Part shown: piece by piece, positions 1 through 9,021 of the stretch
How the letters are laid out: every line of letters starts with the position of its first letter
How positions within the stretch are numbered: the stretch's first letter is position 1
Notes under the pieces: generated by a model
What the model was told of the DNA's origin: nothing
What the model saw: the letters and a program-made list of their open reading frames with translations, nothing else
The model's database searches: none
Program-made: the position numbers and the translations under genes
Assembly: GCA_963775275.1 (NCBI GenBank)
Contig: CAVZII010000005.1
Location: 992,001 to 1,056,000 of the forward strand
DNA from: JANWHQ01 sp963775275
Lineage (GTDB): Bacteria > Pseudomonadota > Alphaproteobacteria > Caulobacterales > Caulobacteraceae
Length of the DNA: 64,000 nucleotides
Direction: 5' to 3'

Positions 1-138
1 GGCCTCGAACACCTTGAGGTGCCGGGTGAGGGTGGCGGTGGAGTAGACATAGGCCGGCGTGCCGACCTCGCGCGCGATCCGGCTCAGGGGTACGGCCTCG
101 CAGGCGAGCTCGCCGCCGACCGCCTCGAAGTGGTTCAT
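1..138 (-). CDS. lysA: Diaminopimelate decarboxylase, N-terminal part (runs off window)
   Basis: The first 46 residues are visible, beginning MNHFEAVGGELACEAVPLSR and continuing with GTPAYVYSTATL, the usual opening of bacterial LysA before the PLP barrel. LysA decarboxylates meso-diaminopimelate to lysine in the cytoplasm. Its ATG overlaps the TGA of the upstream small lipoprotein gene (ATGA), so it is translationally coupled and last in an argH-lipoprotein-lysA operon. The PLP lysine and active-site cysteine lie outside the window. The call rests on the N-terminal motif and the well-known argH/lysA neighbourhood. Confidence 0.85.
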   Translation of the reverse strand, partial: MNHFEAVGGELACEAVPLSRIAREVGTPAYVYSTATLTRHLKVFEA

Positions 139-452
139 TGCGGCGTCGTCTCGGGAGACGGCGGGGCGTCGGACGCCTGGGCCGCAGGACCGTCGGATGG
201 ATGTCCCCTCAGGCCCTGGTCGCGGACCTCGTCGACCGATTGCGGCGCGGCGGCGTCGGAGCGGGCCGCCCCGTCGGCGCGGGCCCGGGCGGCGGCCTCG
301 TCGCGGCCGAGCTCGGCGGATGAGGGCTGGCGCGGCTTGCCGAAGAGCGGGCTGGGACGCTGAAGCTCGGCCTGCTTGCCGCAGGCGCAGAGCGCCAGGG
401 CGAGCCCCGCGCAAAGGACGGCCGCAGTGGTCAGACGCGCCGGCGATCTCAT
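135..452 (-). CDS. Small lipoprotein upstream of lysA (LptM-like)
   Basis: A 105-residue protein with a lipoprotein signal: positively charged start MRSPARL, a hydrophobic stretch, and lipobox LALCAC with the acylated cysteine near residue 24. The remainder is low-complexity and rich in Ala, Pro, Arg and Asp, with PSPLFGKP just after the cysteine. Small lipoproteins at this position, between argH and lysA, are common in Proteobacteria. Some belong to the LptM family that helps assemble the LPS translocon LptD/E, but that role is inferred only from position and size here. The start at 452 overlaps the argH stop as ATGA and its own TGA overlaps the lysA start. An upstream in-frame ATG at 470 is possible but lies inside argH. 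Confidence 0.75.
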   Translation of the reverse strand: MRSPARLTTAAVLCAGLALALCACGKQAELQRPSPLFGKPRQPSSAELGRDEAAARARADGAARSDAAAPQSVDEVRDQGLRGHPSDGPAAQASDAPPSPETTPQ

Positions 453-1876
453 CTCAGTCGTTCCTTCCACGCCGCGACCCTCGCGCGCACCTGGTCCGGC
501 GAGGTCCCGCCGAAGCTCGCGCGGCTGGCGGCCGAGGCCTGCGGCGTCAGCACCTCATAGACCTTGCCGGTGATCCGGGGCTCGATCTCCTTGAACGCCT
601 CCAGCGGCAGGTCCGCAAGCTCGACCCCGAGCGTCTCGGCCCGCTTCACCGCCGCGCCGGCCAGATGGTGGGCCTGCCGGAAGGGCAGGTCGAGGTTCAG
701 CACAAGCCAGTCGGCAAGGTCGGTGGCCGTGGAGAAGCCCGCGCCCGCCGCCGCCGCCATCCGCGCGCGGTCGGGCTCGAGGTCGGCGATCATGCCGGTC
801 ATGGCTTTCAAGGAGAGCTCGAGCGCATCGAAGGCCTCGAACACCGGCTCCTTGTCCTCCTGCATGTCCTTGCAGTAGGCGAGCGGCAGTCCCTTCATGG
901 TCATGGCCAGGGAGACGAAGGCGCCCGCGATGCGCCCGCTCTTGGCGCGGATCAGCTCGGCGGCGTCGGGATTGCGCTTCTGCGGCATGATCGAGGAGCC
1001 GGTGGTGAAGGCGTCCGACAGGGCCGCAAAGCCGAACTGGGGCGTGGTCCACAGCACGATCTCCTCGGCCAGCCGCGACAGGTGAACGGCCGTGATGGCG
1101 GCGGCCGACAGGGCCTCGAGCGCGAAGTCCCGCGCCGAGACGCCGTCCATGGAGTTGGCCATGGGCCGATCGAACCCCAGCGCCTGGGCGGTCTGGTCGC
1201 GGTCGATCGGGAAGGCGGTGCCGGCCAGCGCCGCGGAGCCCAGCGGGCTCTCGTTCATCCTCACGCGGGCGTCGGCGAAGCGGCCGGCGTCGCGGCCGAA
1301 CATCTCCACATAGGCCATCATGTGATGGCCGAAAGTCACCGGCTGGGCGGGCTGGAGATGGGTGAAGCCCGGCATCAGGGCGTCCGCGTTCGCGTCGGCC
1401 TGGACGAGCAGCGCGCGTTGCAGGGCGTTAAGCTCCGCGACGGCGCCGTCGCAGGCGTCGCGCACCCAGAGCCTGAGATCCAGCGCCACCTGGTCGTTGC
1501 GCGAGCGGGCGGTGTGAAGCCGGCCGGCGGCGGGGCCGATCAGCTCGGCGAGCCGCGCCTCGATGTTCATGTGGATGTCTTCGAACTCGTCCCTGAAGGG
1601 GAAGACGCCCTCCTCCATCTCGCGCTCGATCCGGGAGAGACCGTCCTGGATCGCGGCCTCGTCCTGGGTTGAAATCAGTCCGCAACTGGCCAACATCGCC
1701 GCCTGTGCGCGTGAGCCCCGGATGTCCTGGGCGGCCAGGCGCCGGTCGAAGCCGATGGAGACGTTGATCGCCTGCATCAGCTCGGCCGGCCGGGCTGAGA
1801 AGCGCCCGCCCCACATGGCCTGGCCCTGCGCCGGGCCGGGAGCGGCCTTTGACGGATCGGAGGCGTCGTCGGTCAT
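449..1876 (-). CDS. argH: Argininosuccinate lyase
   Basis: Cleaves argininosuccinate to arginine and fumarate, the last step of arginine synthesis. The protein shows the fumarase/aspartase superfamily signature GSSIMPQKRNPD near residue 295, HTARSRNDQ near 121 and FTHLQPAQPVTFGHH near 172, all in family order. As called it has 475 residues, slightly long because of about 20 extra N-terminal residues. The family usually begins close to WGGRF, which here follows an internal ATG (codon 21, position 1816), so that is an alternative start. The annotated ATG abuts the ATG of the divergent TlpA gene at a CATATG. First gene of the operon with the lipoprotein and lysA. Confidence 0.95.
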   Translation of the reverse strand: MTDDASDPSKAAPGPAQGQAMWGGRFSARPAELMQAINVSIGFDRRLAAQDIRGSRAQAAMLASCGLISTQDEAAIQDGLSRIEREMEEGVFPFRDEFEDIHMNIEARLAELIGPAAGRLHTARSRNDQVALDLRLWVRDACDGAVAELNALQRALLVQADANADALMPGFTHLQPAQPVTFGHHMMAYVEMFGRDAGRFADARVRMNESPLGSAALAGTAFPIDRDQTAQALGFDRPMANSMDGVSARDFALEALSAAAITAVHLSRLAEEIVLWTTPQFGFAALSDAFTTGSSIMPQKRNPDAAELIRAKSGRIAGAFVSLAMTMKGLPLAYCKDMQEDKEPVFEAFDALELSLKAMTGMIADLEPDRARMAAAAGAGFSTATDLADWLVLNLDLPFRQAHHLAGAAVKRAETLGVELADLPLEAFKEIEPRITGKVYEVLTPQASAASRASFGGTSPDQVRARVAAWKERLR

Positions 1877-2503
1877 ATGAGCGAAGTCCAGGACAAGGGG
1901 ACGAAGGCGCCCGGCGGGGGCAAGAAGCTCGTCTGGGCCGGGCTTGGCCTGATCGCCGTCGCGGCGATTCTATACGGCGCCGCAGCCATCGTCTTCAAAT
2001 CCGGTCACGGTGAAGGCCTGAAAGCCCTCGCCACGGGCTCCATGGCCAAGCTGGAGGTGGACGACAAGCCCCAGCCCGCCCCCCAGATCACGGCCCAGGG
2101 CCCGGGCGGCGAGACGGTGAGCCTGAAGGACTTCAAGGGCGACGTGGTGGTCGTGAACCTGTGGGCCACCTGGTGCGCCCCCTGCGTCAAGGAGATGCCG
2201 ACCCTGGCCAAGCTGCAGGGCGACTACGCGGGCAAGCCCGTCAAGGTGATGGCCATCAGCCTGGACAAGGGCGAGGTGGACCTCGCCAAGGCCAAGGCCT
2301 TCATCGCCGACAAGCCTCCGCTGCAATTCTATCACGGCAGCTACGACCTCGCCTTTTCCATCAACCCGCCGGCGGAGGGTCTTCCGACCACCCTGATCTA
2401 TGACCGCCAGGGCCGCGAGCGGGCTCGCCTGTCCGGCGGGGCGGACTGGTCCACGCCCCAGGCCAAGGCGGTGCTGCAGCGTCTTCTGGCGCAAAATAGC
2501 TGA
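1877..2503 (+). CDS. TlpA-family thiol-disulfide oxidoreductase
   Basis: A membrane-anchored periplasmic thioredoxin-like protein of 208 residues. A single hydrophobic segment at about residues 18-40 should act as an uncleaved anchor. The thioredoxin fold follows with the redox motif WCAPC near residue 95 and the cis-proline loop GLPTT near 170. TlpA/ResA proteins reduce apo-cytochrome c cysteines or cytochrome oxidase copper-site cysteines. The window also carries a SenC copper chaperone and an oxidase subunit, though not adjacent. The gene diverges from argH with no spacer between the two start codons, so its promoter must lie inside argH, or the true start is slightly downstream. Confidence 0.88.
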   Translation: MSEVQDKGTKAPGGGKKLVWAGLGLIAVAAILYGAAAIVFKSGHGEGLKALATGSMAKLEVDDKPQPAPQITAQGPGGETVSLKDFKGDVVVVNLWATWCAPCVKEMPTLAKLQGDYAGKPVKVMAISLDKGEVDLAKAKAFIADKPPLQFYHGSYDLAFSINPPAEGLPTTLIYDRQGRERARLSGGADWSTPQAKAVLQRLLAQNS

Positions 2504-2630
2504 GCGCGTTTAGCGGTTGACCGTCCCAGCCGCCGCGGGCATTCAGTCGGCGCAACTCGAGACTTGGCCTCTGGAGTTCGGCCGGGCGCGGGCCCGGGAA
2601 GAACGAACGGTTCGGGGATTGAGATGTGAT

Positions 2631-2653
2631 CGGGGCCGACTCAGGCGGCCCCG
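2631..2653 (+). promoter_or_regulatory. Hairpin in the cold shock gene leader
   Basis: CGGGGCC at 2631-2637 pairs with GGCCCCG at 2647-2653 across a nine-base loop, about 30 bases before the cold shock start codon. It probably lies in the 5' untranslated region. Cold shock mRNAs often have structured leaders, but nothing more specific can be read here. Confidence 0.3.
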
Positions 2654-2685
2654 CCCTGGAACGGCTCGTAACTGAGAGAAGATAC

Positions 2686-2889
2686 ATGTCCAACGGCACG
2701 GTGAAGTGGTTCAACGCCACCAAGGGTTTTGGCTTCATTCAGCCCGAGGAGGGAGGAAAGGACGTCTTCGTGCACATCAGCGCGGTGGAGCGGGCGGGCC
2801 TTCGCGGCCTGAACGAAGGCCAGCGCGTCAGCTATGAACTGCAGAGCGAGCGCGGCCGCGTGGCGGCGGTCAATCTGAAGGCCCTTTAG
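2686..2889 (+). CDS. Cold shock protein, CspA family
   Basis: A 67-residue single cold shock domain. It has RNP1 as KGFGFIQ and RNP2 as VFVHISAV, the nucleic-acid-binding motifs of CspA-type RNA chaperones, and begins SNGTVKWFNATKGFGFI. The ATG at 2686 is preceded by a purine-rich GAGAGAAG and gives the canonical family length. An upstream in-frame ATG at 2626 would add an unrelated tail and is rejected. It is monocistronic, about 180 bases after the TlpA gene. Whether it is cold-inducible cannot be told from the sequence. Confidence 0.93.
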   Translation: MSNGTVKWFNATKGFGFIQPEEGGKDVFVHISAVERAGLRGLNEGQRVSYELQSERGRVAAVNLKAL

Positions 2890-3005
2890 GCCTCAGCTCT
2901 TCCCGGAATCGGAGAAGCCAGGGCCTGGCCGCGGACGCGGCCAGGACGGCTCTTCGTCGCTCAGGGACATGGGGCGGCCAGGCCGCTTCGGAGCGCGCCA
3001 TCGCG

Positions 3006-3033
3006 TTGACTTCGACGACGCCCTCCGTATAAG
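3006..3033 (+). promoter_or_regulatory. Probable sigma-70-type promoter of rplU-rpmA
   Basis: TTGACT at 3006-3011 and TATAAG at 3028-3033, 16 bases apart, in an otherwise GC-rich gap about 100 bases before rplU. It matches the housekeeping promoter pattern well and fits a strongly expressed ribosomal protein operon. Confidence 0.6.
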
Positions 3034-3133
3034 TCACCGCCCTCGCCCGCGGGTCCGCTCGCGGGCGCACGCATTTATGGGCCGCCAGGGACGATCGCGC
3101 CCCGCGACGGCCCGGTTTCAAGGACGCAAGCCG

Positions 3134-3808
3134 ATGTACGCGGTGATCAGGACCGGCGGGAAGCAGTACCGGGTCAAGCCTGGCGACGTGCTGGTGGTCG
3201 AGAAGCTGCCGGGCGAGACCGGGGCCGAGGTCGCATTCGACCAGGTGCTGGCTGTCGGCGAAGGCGCGGAGGTGACCCTCGGCGCGCCGCTGGTCGACGG
3301 AGCCATGGTCAAGGCCACGCTGGTGGAGACCCGCAAGGGCGAGAAGGTCAAGATCTTCAAGAAGATCCGCCGCCAGGGCTATCGCCGCACGCGCGGCCAC
3401 CGCCAGGCTGAGACCGTGCTGCGGGTGACCTCCGTCGCCGGCGCCGGCAAGAGCGAGTCCTGGGACGGCGAGGTCGACCTCACGCCGCTGGCGGTGCTGA
3501 ACGCCCGCGCTCGCGGCCTGGCGCACGTCGCGGCCGCAGCGGAGGCCGCCGCCCCGGCGCCCGTCAAGGCCAAGGCGCCCGCCAAGGCCAAGGCCAAACC
3601 CGAGCCGGAAGCCGCCGCACCCGCCCCGGAGGCCGCCGCCGCGCCGGCCGCCGAAGCCGAGACCGCAAAGCCCGCCAAGGCGAAGGCCGCCAAGCCCGCC
3701 GCCGGCCCCAAGGGGCCGAGCCGGGCCGACGCCAAGCCCAAGGCCTCCGCCAAGCCCGCCGCCGCCCGTCCCGCGCCTAAGACAGCGCGGCCCAAGGGCA
3801 AGGGCTGA
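3134..3808 (+). CDS. rplU: 50S ribosomal protein L21 with long C-terminal tail
   Basis: Starts MYAVIRTGGKQYRVKPGDVL, the canonical L21 opening, and carries KKIRRQGYRRTRGHRQ near residues 76-91, the rRNA-binding end of the L21 domain. The core is about 105 residues, but this protein has 224. After the core comes a long low-complexity tail rich in Ala, Lys and Pro with repeated KAKAP and KPAA units. Such tails occur on L21 of Caulobacterales and some other alphaproteobacteria. The ATG at 3134 is chosen from the family N-terminus; the open frame extends 55 codons upstream. It is followed 20 bases later by rpmA. Confidence 0.95.
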   Translation: MYAVIRTGGKQYRVKPGDVLVVEKLPGETGAEVAFDQVLAVGEGAEVTLGAPLVDGAMVKATLVETRKGEKVKIFKKIRRQGYRRTRGHRQAETVLRVTSVAGAGKSESWDGEVDLTPLAVLNARARGLAHVAAAAEAAAPAPVKAKAPAKAKAKPEPEAAAPAPEAAAAPAAEAETAKPAKAKAAKPAAGPKGPSRADAKPKASAKPAAARPAPKTARPKGKG

Positions 3809-3828
3809 CCAGTTCGAGGATCTGACAG

Positions 3829-4091
3829 ATGGCTCACAAGAAATCCGGCGGCTCGTCCCGTAACGGCCGCGACTCCCGGGTCAGCGGCTGGGCGTGAAGC
3901 GGTACGGCGGCCAGGTCGTCAACGCCGGCGAGATCATCGTCCGCCAGCGCGGAACCAAGTTCCACCCGGGCGACAACGTCGGGGTGGGTCGGGACCACAC
4001 CCTGTTCGCCAAGGCGGACGGCGCGGTGAAGTTCACCACCAAGCGCGACGAGCGGACCTTCGTCTCGATCGTCCCGGCCGCCGAGGCCTGA
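3829..4091 (+). CDS. rpmA: 50S ribosomal protein L27, single-base frameshift
   Basis: The reading frame from ATG 3829 gives MAHKKSGGSSRNGRDS, the canonical L27 start, then runs into an early TGA at 3895. Shifting by one base at about 3876-3880 restores GQRLGVKRYGGQVVNAGE and the rest of L27 to the stop at 4089-4091. One base is therefore missing around the CCCGGG at 3875-3880. L27 stabilises tRNA at the peptidyl-transferase centre and loss is very detrimental. A sequencing or assembly error is thus more likely than a true mutation. It is second gene of the rplU-rpmA operon and convergent with glmM. Confidence 0.9.
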
Positions 4092-4124
4092 CGGCCGCAG
4101 ACGCGTCCGCGAACGGGTCAGGCC
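4085..4124. repeat. Inverted repeat spanning the convergent rpmA and glmM stops
   Basis: GGCCTGAC at 4085-4092 and its perfect reverse complement GTCAGGCC at 4117-4124 contain the stop codons of rpmA and glmM respectively. A 24-base loop lies between. It could act as a two-way transcription end, but there is no T run on either strand, so it is described only as an inverted repeat. Confidence 0.45.
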
Positions 4125-5473
4125 GACGCGACGCCGTGGACGGCGGCGGCGATCTGCTCGACCACGTCCAAGACGACCCGCTCGTCGTCGCCCTCGGCCA
4201 TGATCCGGATCAGCGGCTCGGTGCCCGAGGCCCGCACGACGATCCGTCCTTCGCCCTTCAGCCGCGCCTCGGCCTCGGCGATCGCCAGCTTGACCTCCTT
4301 GCTCTCCAGCGGCTTGCCGCGCGAGAAGCGGACGTTCTTGAGCACCTGCGGCGCCGGCTCGAACTGGCGGGCGAGCGTGCTCATCGGCCGGCGGGATTCG
4401 GCGAGCACGGCCAGCACCTGCAGCGCCGAGATCAGCCCGTCGCCGGTGGTGGACACGTCCGACATGATGATGTGCCCTGACTGCTCGCCGCCCAGGTTGA
4501 AGCCGCCTTCGCGCATGCGCTCCATGACGTAACGGTCGCCGACCTTGGTCCGCTCGAGCTTGAGGCCATGCGCTTGCAGGAACCGCTCCAGGCCCAGGTT
4601 CGACATGACCGTGGCGACCACCCCGCCGCCTGCGAGCTTGCCCTGCTCGCTCCAGGTCCTGGCGATCAGGGCCATGATCTGGTCCCCGTCGACGATCTCG
4701 CCGCGCTCGTCGGCGATCACCACCCGGTCGGCGTCGCCGTCCAGAGTGATGCCGATGTCGGCGCGGAACTCGCGCACCGCCTTGGCCACCGCCTTGGGAT
4801 GGGTCGAGCCGCATTCCTCGTTGATGTTGAAGCCGTTGGGCTCGACGCCGATGCGGATCACCTCGGCGCCCAGCTCATAGAGCGCGTCGGGCGCCACCTT
4901 GTAGGCGGCTCCGTTGGCGCAATCGATCACGACCCTCAGGCCGTTCAGGCTGAGATGGCGGGGGAAGCTCGCCTTCACGATCTCGATGTAGCGGGCCTGG
5001 GCGTCGTCCACGCGGACCACGCGGCCGAGATCCCGCGGCTCGGCCAGGCCCTCCTGAAGCCCTTCCTCCATGAAGGCCTCGATCTCGGCCTCGCGCTGGT
5101 CGGACAGCTTGTAGCCGTCCGGGCCGAACAGCTTGATGCCGTTGTCGGCGAAGCTGTTGTGGGAGGCGGAGATCATCACGCCGAGGTCGGCGCGCATGGA
5201 GCGCGTCATCATCGCCACCGCCGGGGTCGGCAGCGGGCCGAACAGACGCACGTCCATCCCCACGGAGGTGAAGCCCGCCACCAGGGCCGGCTCGAGCATG
5301 TAGCCGGAAAGGCGCGTGTCCTTGCCGATCACCACCAGGTGGCGCCGGTCGCCGCCCGAGCGGAACAGCTTGCCGGCCGCCAGGCCGACCCTGAGCGCGA
5401 CCTCCGCGGTCATCGGGTGGGTGTTGGCCTGGCCGCGGATACCGTCGGTGCCGAAGTAGGATCTGGCGGTCAT
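4118..5473 (-). CDS. glmM: Phosphoglucosamine mutase
   Basis: Converts glucosamine-6-phosphate to glucosamine-1-phosphate for UDP-GlcNAc. It shows YFGTDGIRGQANTHP at the N-terminus, the active-site phosphoserine loop ISASHN near residue 100, the metal loop DGDADR near 240, and the sugar-binding GGEQSGH near 320. The start at 5473 (MTARSYFGTDG) gives 451 residues, the normal family length. ATG 5491 six codons upstream is an alternative, and the longer open frame is spurious. It is transcribed away from glmS, which catalyses the preceding step, so the two form a divergent pathway pair separated by about 136 bases. Confidence 0.96.
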   Translation of the reverse strand: MTARSYFGTDGIRGQANTHPMTAEVALRVGLAAGKLFRSGGDRRHLVVIGKDTRLSGYMLEPALVAGFTSVGMDVRLFGPLPTPAVAMMTRSMRADLGVMISASHNSFADNGIKLFGPDGYKLSDQREAEIEAFMEEGLQEGLAEPRDLGRVVRVDDAQARYIEIVKASFPRHLSLNGLRVVIDCANGAAYKVAPDALYELGAEVIRIGVEPNGFNINEECGSTHPKAVAKAVREFRADIGITLDGDADRVVIADERGEIVDGDQIMALIARTWSEQGKLAGGGVVATVMSNLGLERFLQAHGLKLERTKVGDRYVMERMREGGFNLGGEQSGHIIMSDVSTTGDGLISALQVLAVLAESRRPMSTLARQFEPAPQVLKNVRFSRGKPLESKEVKLAIAEAEARLKGEGRIVVRASGTEPLIRIMAEGDDERVVLDVVEQIAAAVHGVASA

Positions 5474-5609
5474 GTCTGCCTGCGAAATCATCGGAAACGG
5501 GTATTTATCCCGGCAGCGCTTTGGGAATGTTAAAGGCCTAGCTCGAATTCTCCCCTTTGAACATGGCGCCGGCGCGGCCTGAGCCGAAGCCGGCCGGGGC
5601 ATACCAGAG

Positions 5610-7427
<1,818 letters not shown>

Positions 7428-7489
7428 TGCGGCTTGCCCTGGCCCTCGCCTCTCGTGTCCTCTAAGGGGCGTCGAGGCGGGAAGACCAG

Positions 7490-8359
7490 ATGAAGCCGAT
7501 CCGAAAAGCCGTGCTGCCAGTCGCCGGCCTCGGCACGCGCGTGCTGCCGGTGGGCAAGGCCACGACCAAGAACCTGCTGAACGTCGTGGACCGGCCGATC
7601 CTGTCCTACATCGTGGCGGAGGGCCGCGCCGCCGGGATCGAGCACTTCGTCTTCGTCGTGGGCAGGGGCCAGAGCGCGATCGAGGACTATTTCGACCATC
7701 ACCCCGAGCTGGAGGCCCAGCTCGAGGCGCGGGGCAAACTCGACATCCTGGAGGATCTGGTCGCCGAACTCGCCAAGCCCGGCGAAATGAGCTTCGTGCG
7801 CCAGATGTCGCCCAGGGGCCTGGGCCACGCGATCTGGTGCGCGCGCCAAGTCATCGGCGACGAGCCGTTCGCGGTGATGCTGCCGGACATGCTGATGGAC
7901 AGCGAGGTCCCGGCCCTGGCCCAGGCGGTGGAGGCCCACGGCGAGGTCGGCGGCAACCTCGTCATGGTCGAGCCCGTTCCCGAGGGTGAAGCGCACAAAT
8001 ACGGGATCGTGGCGCTCGAGCGGCGCGAAGGACGGCTCAACCGGATGACGGCGATGGTCGAGAAGCCGCCGCCCGGGACCGAGCCGTCGAACCTGTTCAT
8101 CTCCGGGCGATACATCCTTCAGCCGGAGATCTTCGAACTGCTCGGCACCCAAGGCGCCGGGACCGGCGGCGAGATTCAGCTGACCGACGCCATGGCCCGG
8201 CTGATGGAGGCCCAGGCCTTCTATGCCTATCAGTACTACGGCAGAACCTTCGACTGCGGCGACAAGATCGGCCTTCTGCGCGCCAACGTCGCCCTCGCCC
8301 TGAAGCGGCCGGATCTGGCCGAAGCCGCGCGCGAGGCGATCACCGAGCTTCTCGGCTAG
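7490..8359 (+). CDS. galU: UTP-glucose-1-phosphate uridylyltransferase family protein
   Basis: A 289-residue nucleotidyltransferase related to GalU, which forms UDP-glucose. It begins KAVLPVAGLGTRVLPVGKA, matching the nucleotide-binding loop, and keeps FDCGDKIG near the C-terminus, EKP near residue 189 and TGGEIQLTDA near 225. The second part of the N-terminal signature is unusual: the family's PKEML becomes TKNLL, and LPDD/LPDV is LPDML. It could therefore be a GalU with altered specificity or a paralogue rather than the main enzyme. Sixty bases after glmS, and followed by the first 166-bp repeat. Confidence 0.8.
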   Translation: MKPIRKAVLPVAGLGTRVLPVGKATTKNLLNVVDRPILSYIVAEGRAAGIEHFVFVVGRGQSAIEDYFDHHPELEAQLEARGKLDILEDLVAELAKPGEMSFVRQMSPRGLGHAIWCARQVIGDEPFAVMLPDMLMDSEVPALAQAVEAHGEVGGNLVMVEPVPEGEAHKYGIVALERREGRLNRMTAMVEKPPPGTEPSNLFISGRYILQPEIFELLGTQGAGTGGEIQLTDAMARLMEAQAFYAYQYYGRTFDCGDKIGLLRANVALALKRPDLAEAAREAITELLG

Positions 8360-8382
8360 AGCTGCGGATTCGAGCTTCGTTC

Positions 8383-8548
8383 CTAGTGTGGTGGATCAGA
8401 AGTTCGCATGATGATGGCGGCGCCCTCGGCTGCGAACTTCTGATCCGTAAACCACACTAGAATCATACATTTGCTAGTGTCCTTATCGATCCCGAAGTTC
8501 GCATCTGCCTGGCAAATGCGCTGGCGAACTTCGGAATCGGGACACTAG
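8383..8548. repeat. 166-bp two-hairpin CTAG repeat, copy 1
   Basis: Hairpin A (8383-8460) starts CTAGTGTGGTGGATCAGAAG and closes with ACCACACTAG; its arms pair over about 26 bases with a four-base bulge GTAA. A 13-base spacer (8461-8473) leads to hairpin B (8474-8548), CTAGTGTCC...GAAGTTCGC pairing with GCGAACTTCGG...GGACACTAG, again with a four-base bulge in one arm. Both hairpins share the outer CTAGTGT and the inner GAAGTTCGC. No coding capacity. It sits between the ends of galU and the convergent VOC gene. Two further copies of identical length lie at 26808 and 48415. Confidence 0.95.
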
Positions 8549-8585
8549 TCGGTCCCGGATGACCATGGGCTCCGGAATCGTGACG

Positions 8586-8963
8586 CTAACGCGGGACCAT
8601 CCCCATCAGCGCCAGGGGATTGCCGTCCGGATCGCGGAAGAGCCTGAGCTTGAGCTCATGGGTCCCGGTTCGCTGCACGACCTCCACCGGCCCGGAGAAC
8701 ACGACCCCTTTGGCCTCGAGCGCGGGCGCGAGCTCGTCGATGTCGGGCGCGTCGAAGTAGAGCACCGTGCCGCGCGCCGGCGGGTCGGGGCTGTTGGTTC
8801 CGATCATCAGGCGCAAGTCGCCGGCCTGGAAGAAGGCCATGCCGTTGGTCTCGAACAGCAGCGGAAAGCCCAGCACGTCGCGGTAGAAGACGACGCTGCG
8901 GCCAAGGTCGGTCACCGTGAAGGCGGCCTGCACCAGCTTGCGGCCCGCCAAGGTGGAGGACAT
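8586..8963 (-). CDS. VOC-family (glyoxalase/bleomycin resistance-like) protein
   Basis: A 125-residue single-domain protein of the vicinal oxygen chelate superfamily. FTVTDLGRSVVFYRDVLGFP is the first beta-alpha-beta module and FRDPDGNPLALMG the closing strand with the usual metal glutamate replaced in context. Family members include glyoxalases, dioxygenases and antibiotic-binding proteins, so the substrate cannot be given. It diverges from a MarR regulator across an AT-rich palindrome, which suggests it is the regulator's target and responds to a small molecule. Confidence 0.85.
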   Translation of the reverse strand: MSSTLAGRKLVQAAFTVTDLGRSVVFYRDVLGFPLLFETNGMAFFQAGDLRLMIGTNSPDPPARGTVLYFDAPDIDELAPALEAKGVVFSGPVEVVQRTGTHELKLRLFRDPDGNPLALMGMVPR

Positions 8964-8985
8964 GGCTCGTCTCCTCTGATATAAT

Positions 8986-9006
8986 TTAATTAGCTAAACT
9001 AATTAA
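8986..9006. promoter_or_regulatory. AT-rich palindromic operator between VOC gene and marR
   Basis: TTAATTAG at 8986-8993 and CTAATTAA at 8999-9006 are a perfect 8-base inverted repeat with a five-base centre CTAAA. The site stands out sharply from the GC-rich surroundings and lies exactly in the divergent intergenic gap. MarR dimers bind palindromes of this size, so the adjacent MarR protein is the likely ligand. Confidence 0.75.
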
Positions 9007-9021
9007 GTGAGCGTTGCAAGC

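Noticed and set aside
59..1672. Long plus-strand frame opposite argH
   Set aside because: It covers argH on the wrong strand with low-complexity Arg/Gly composition; argH has full family motifs.
8383..8548. The 166-bp repeat as a tRNA-like or coding element
   Set aside because: No frame persists across the copies, and the conserved part is the paired arms rather than codons.
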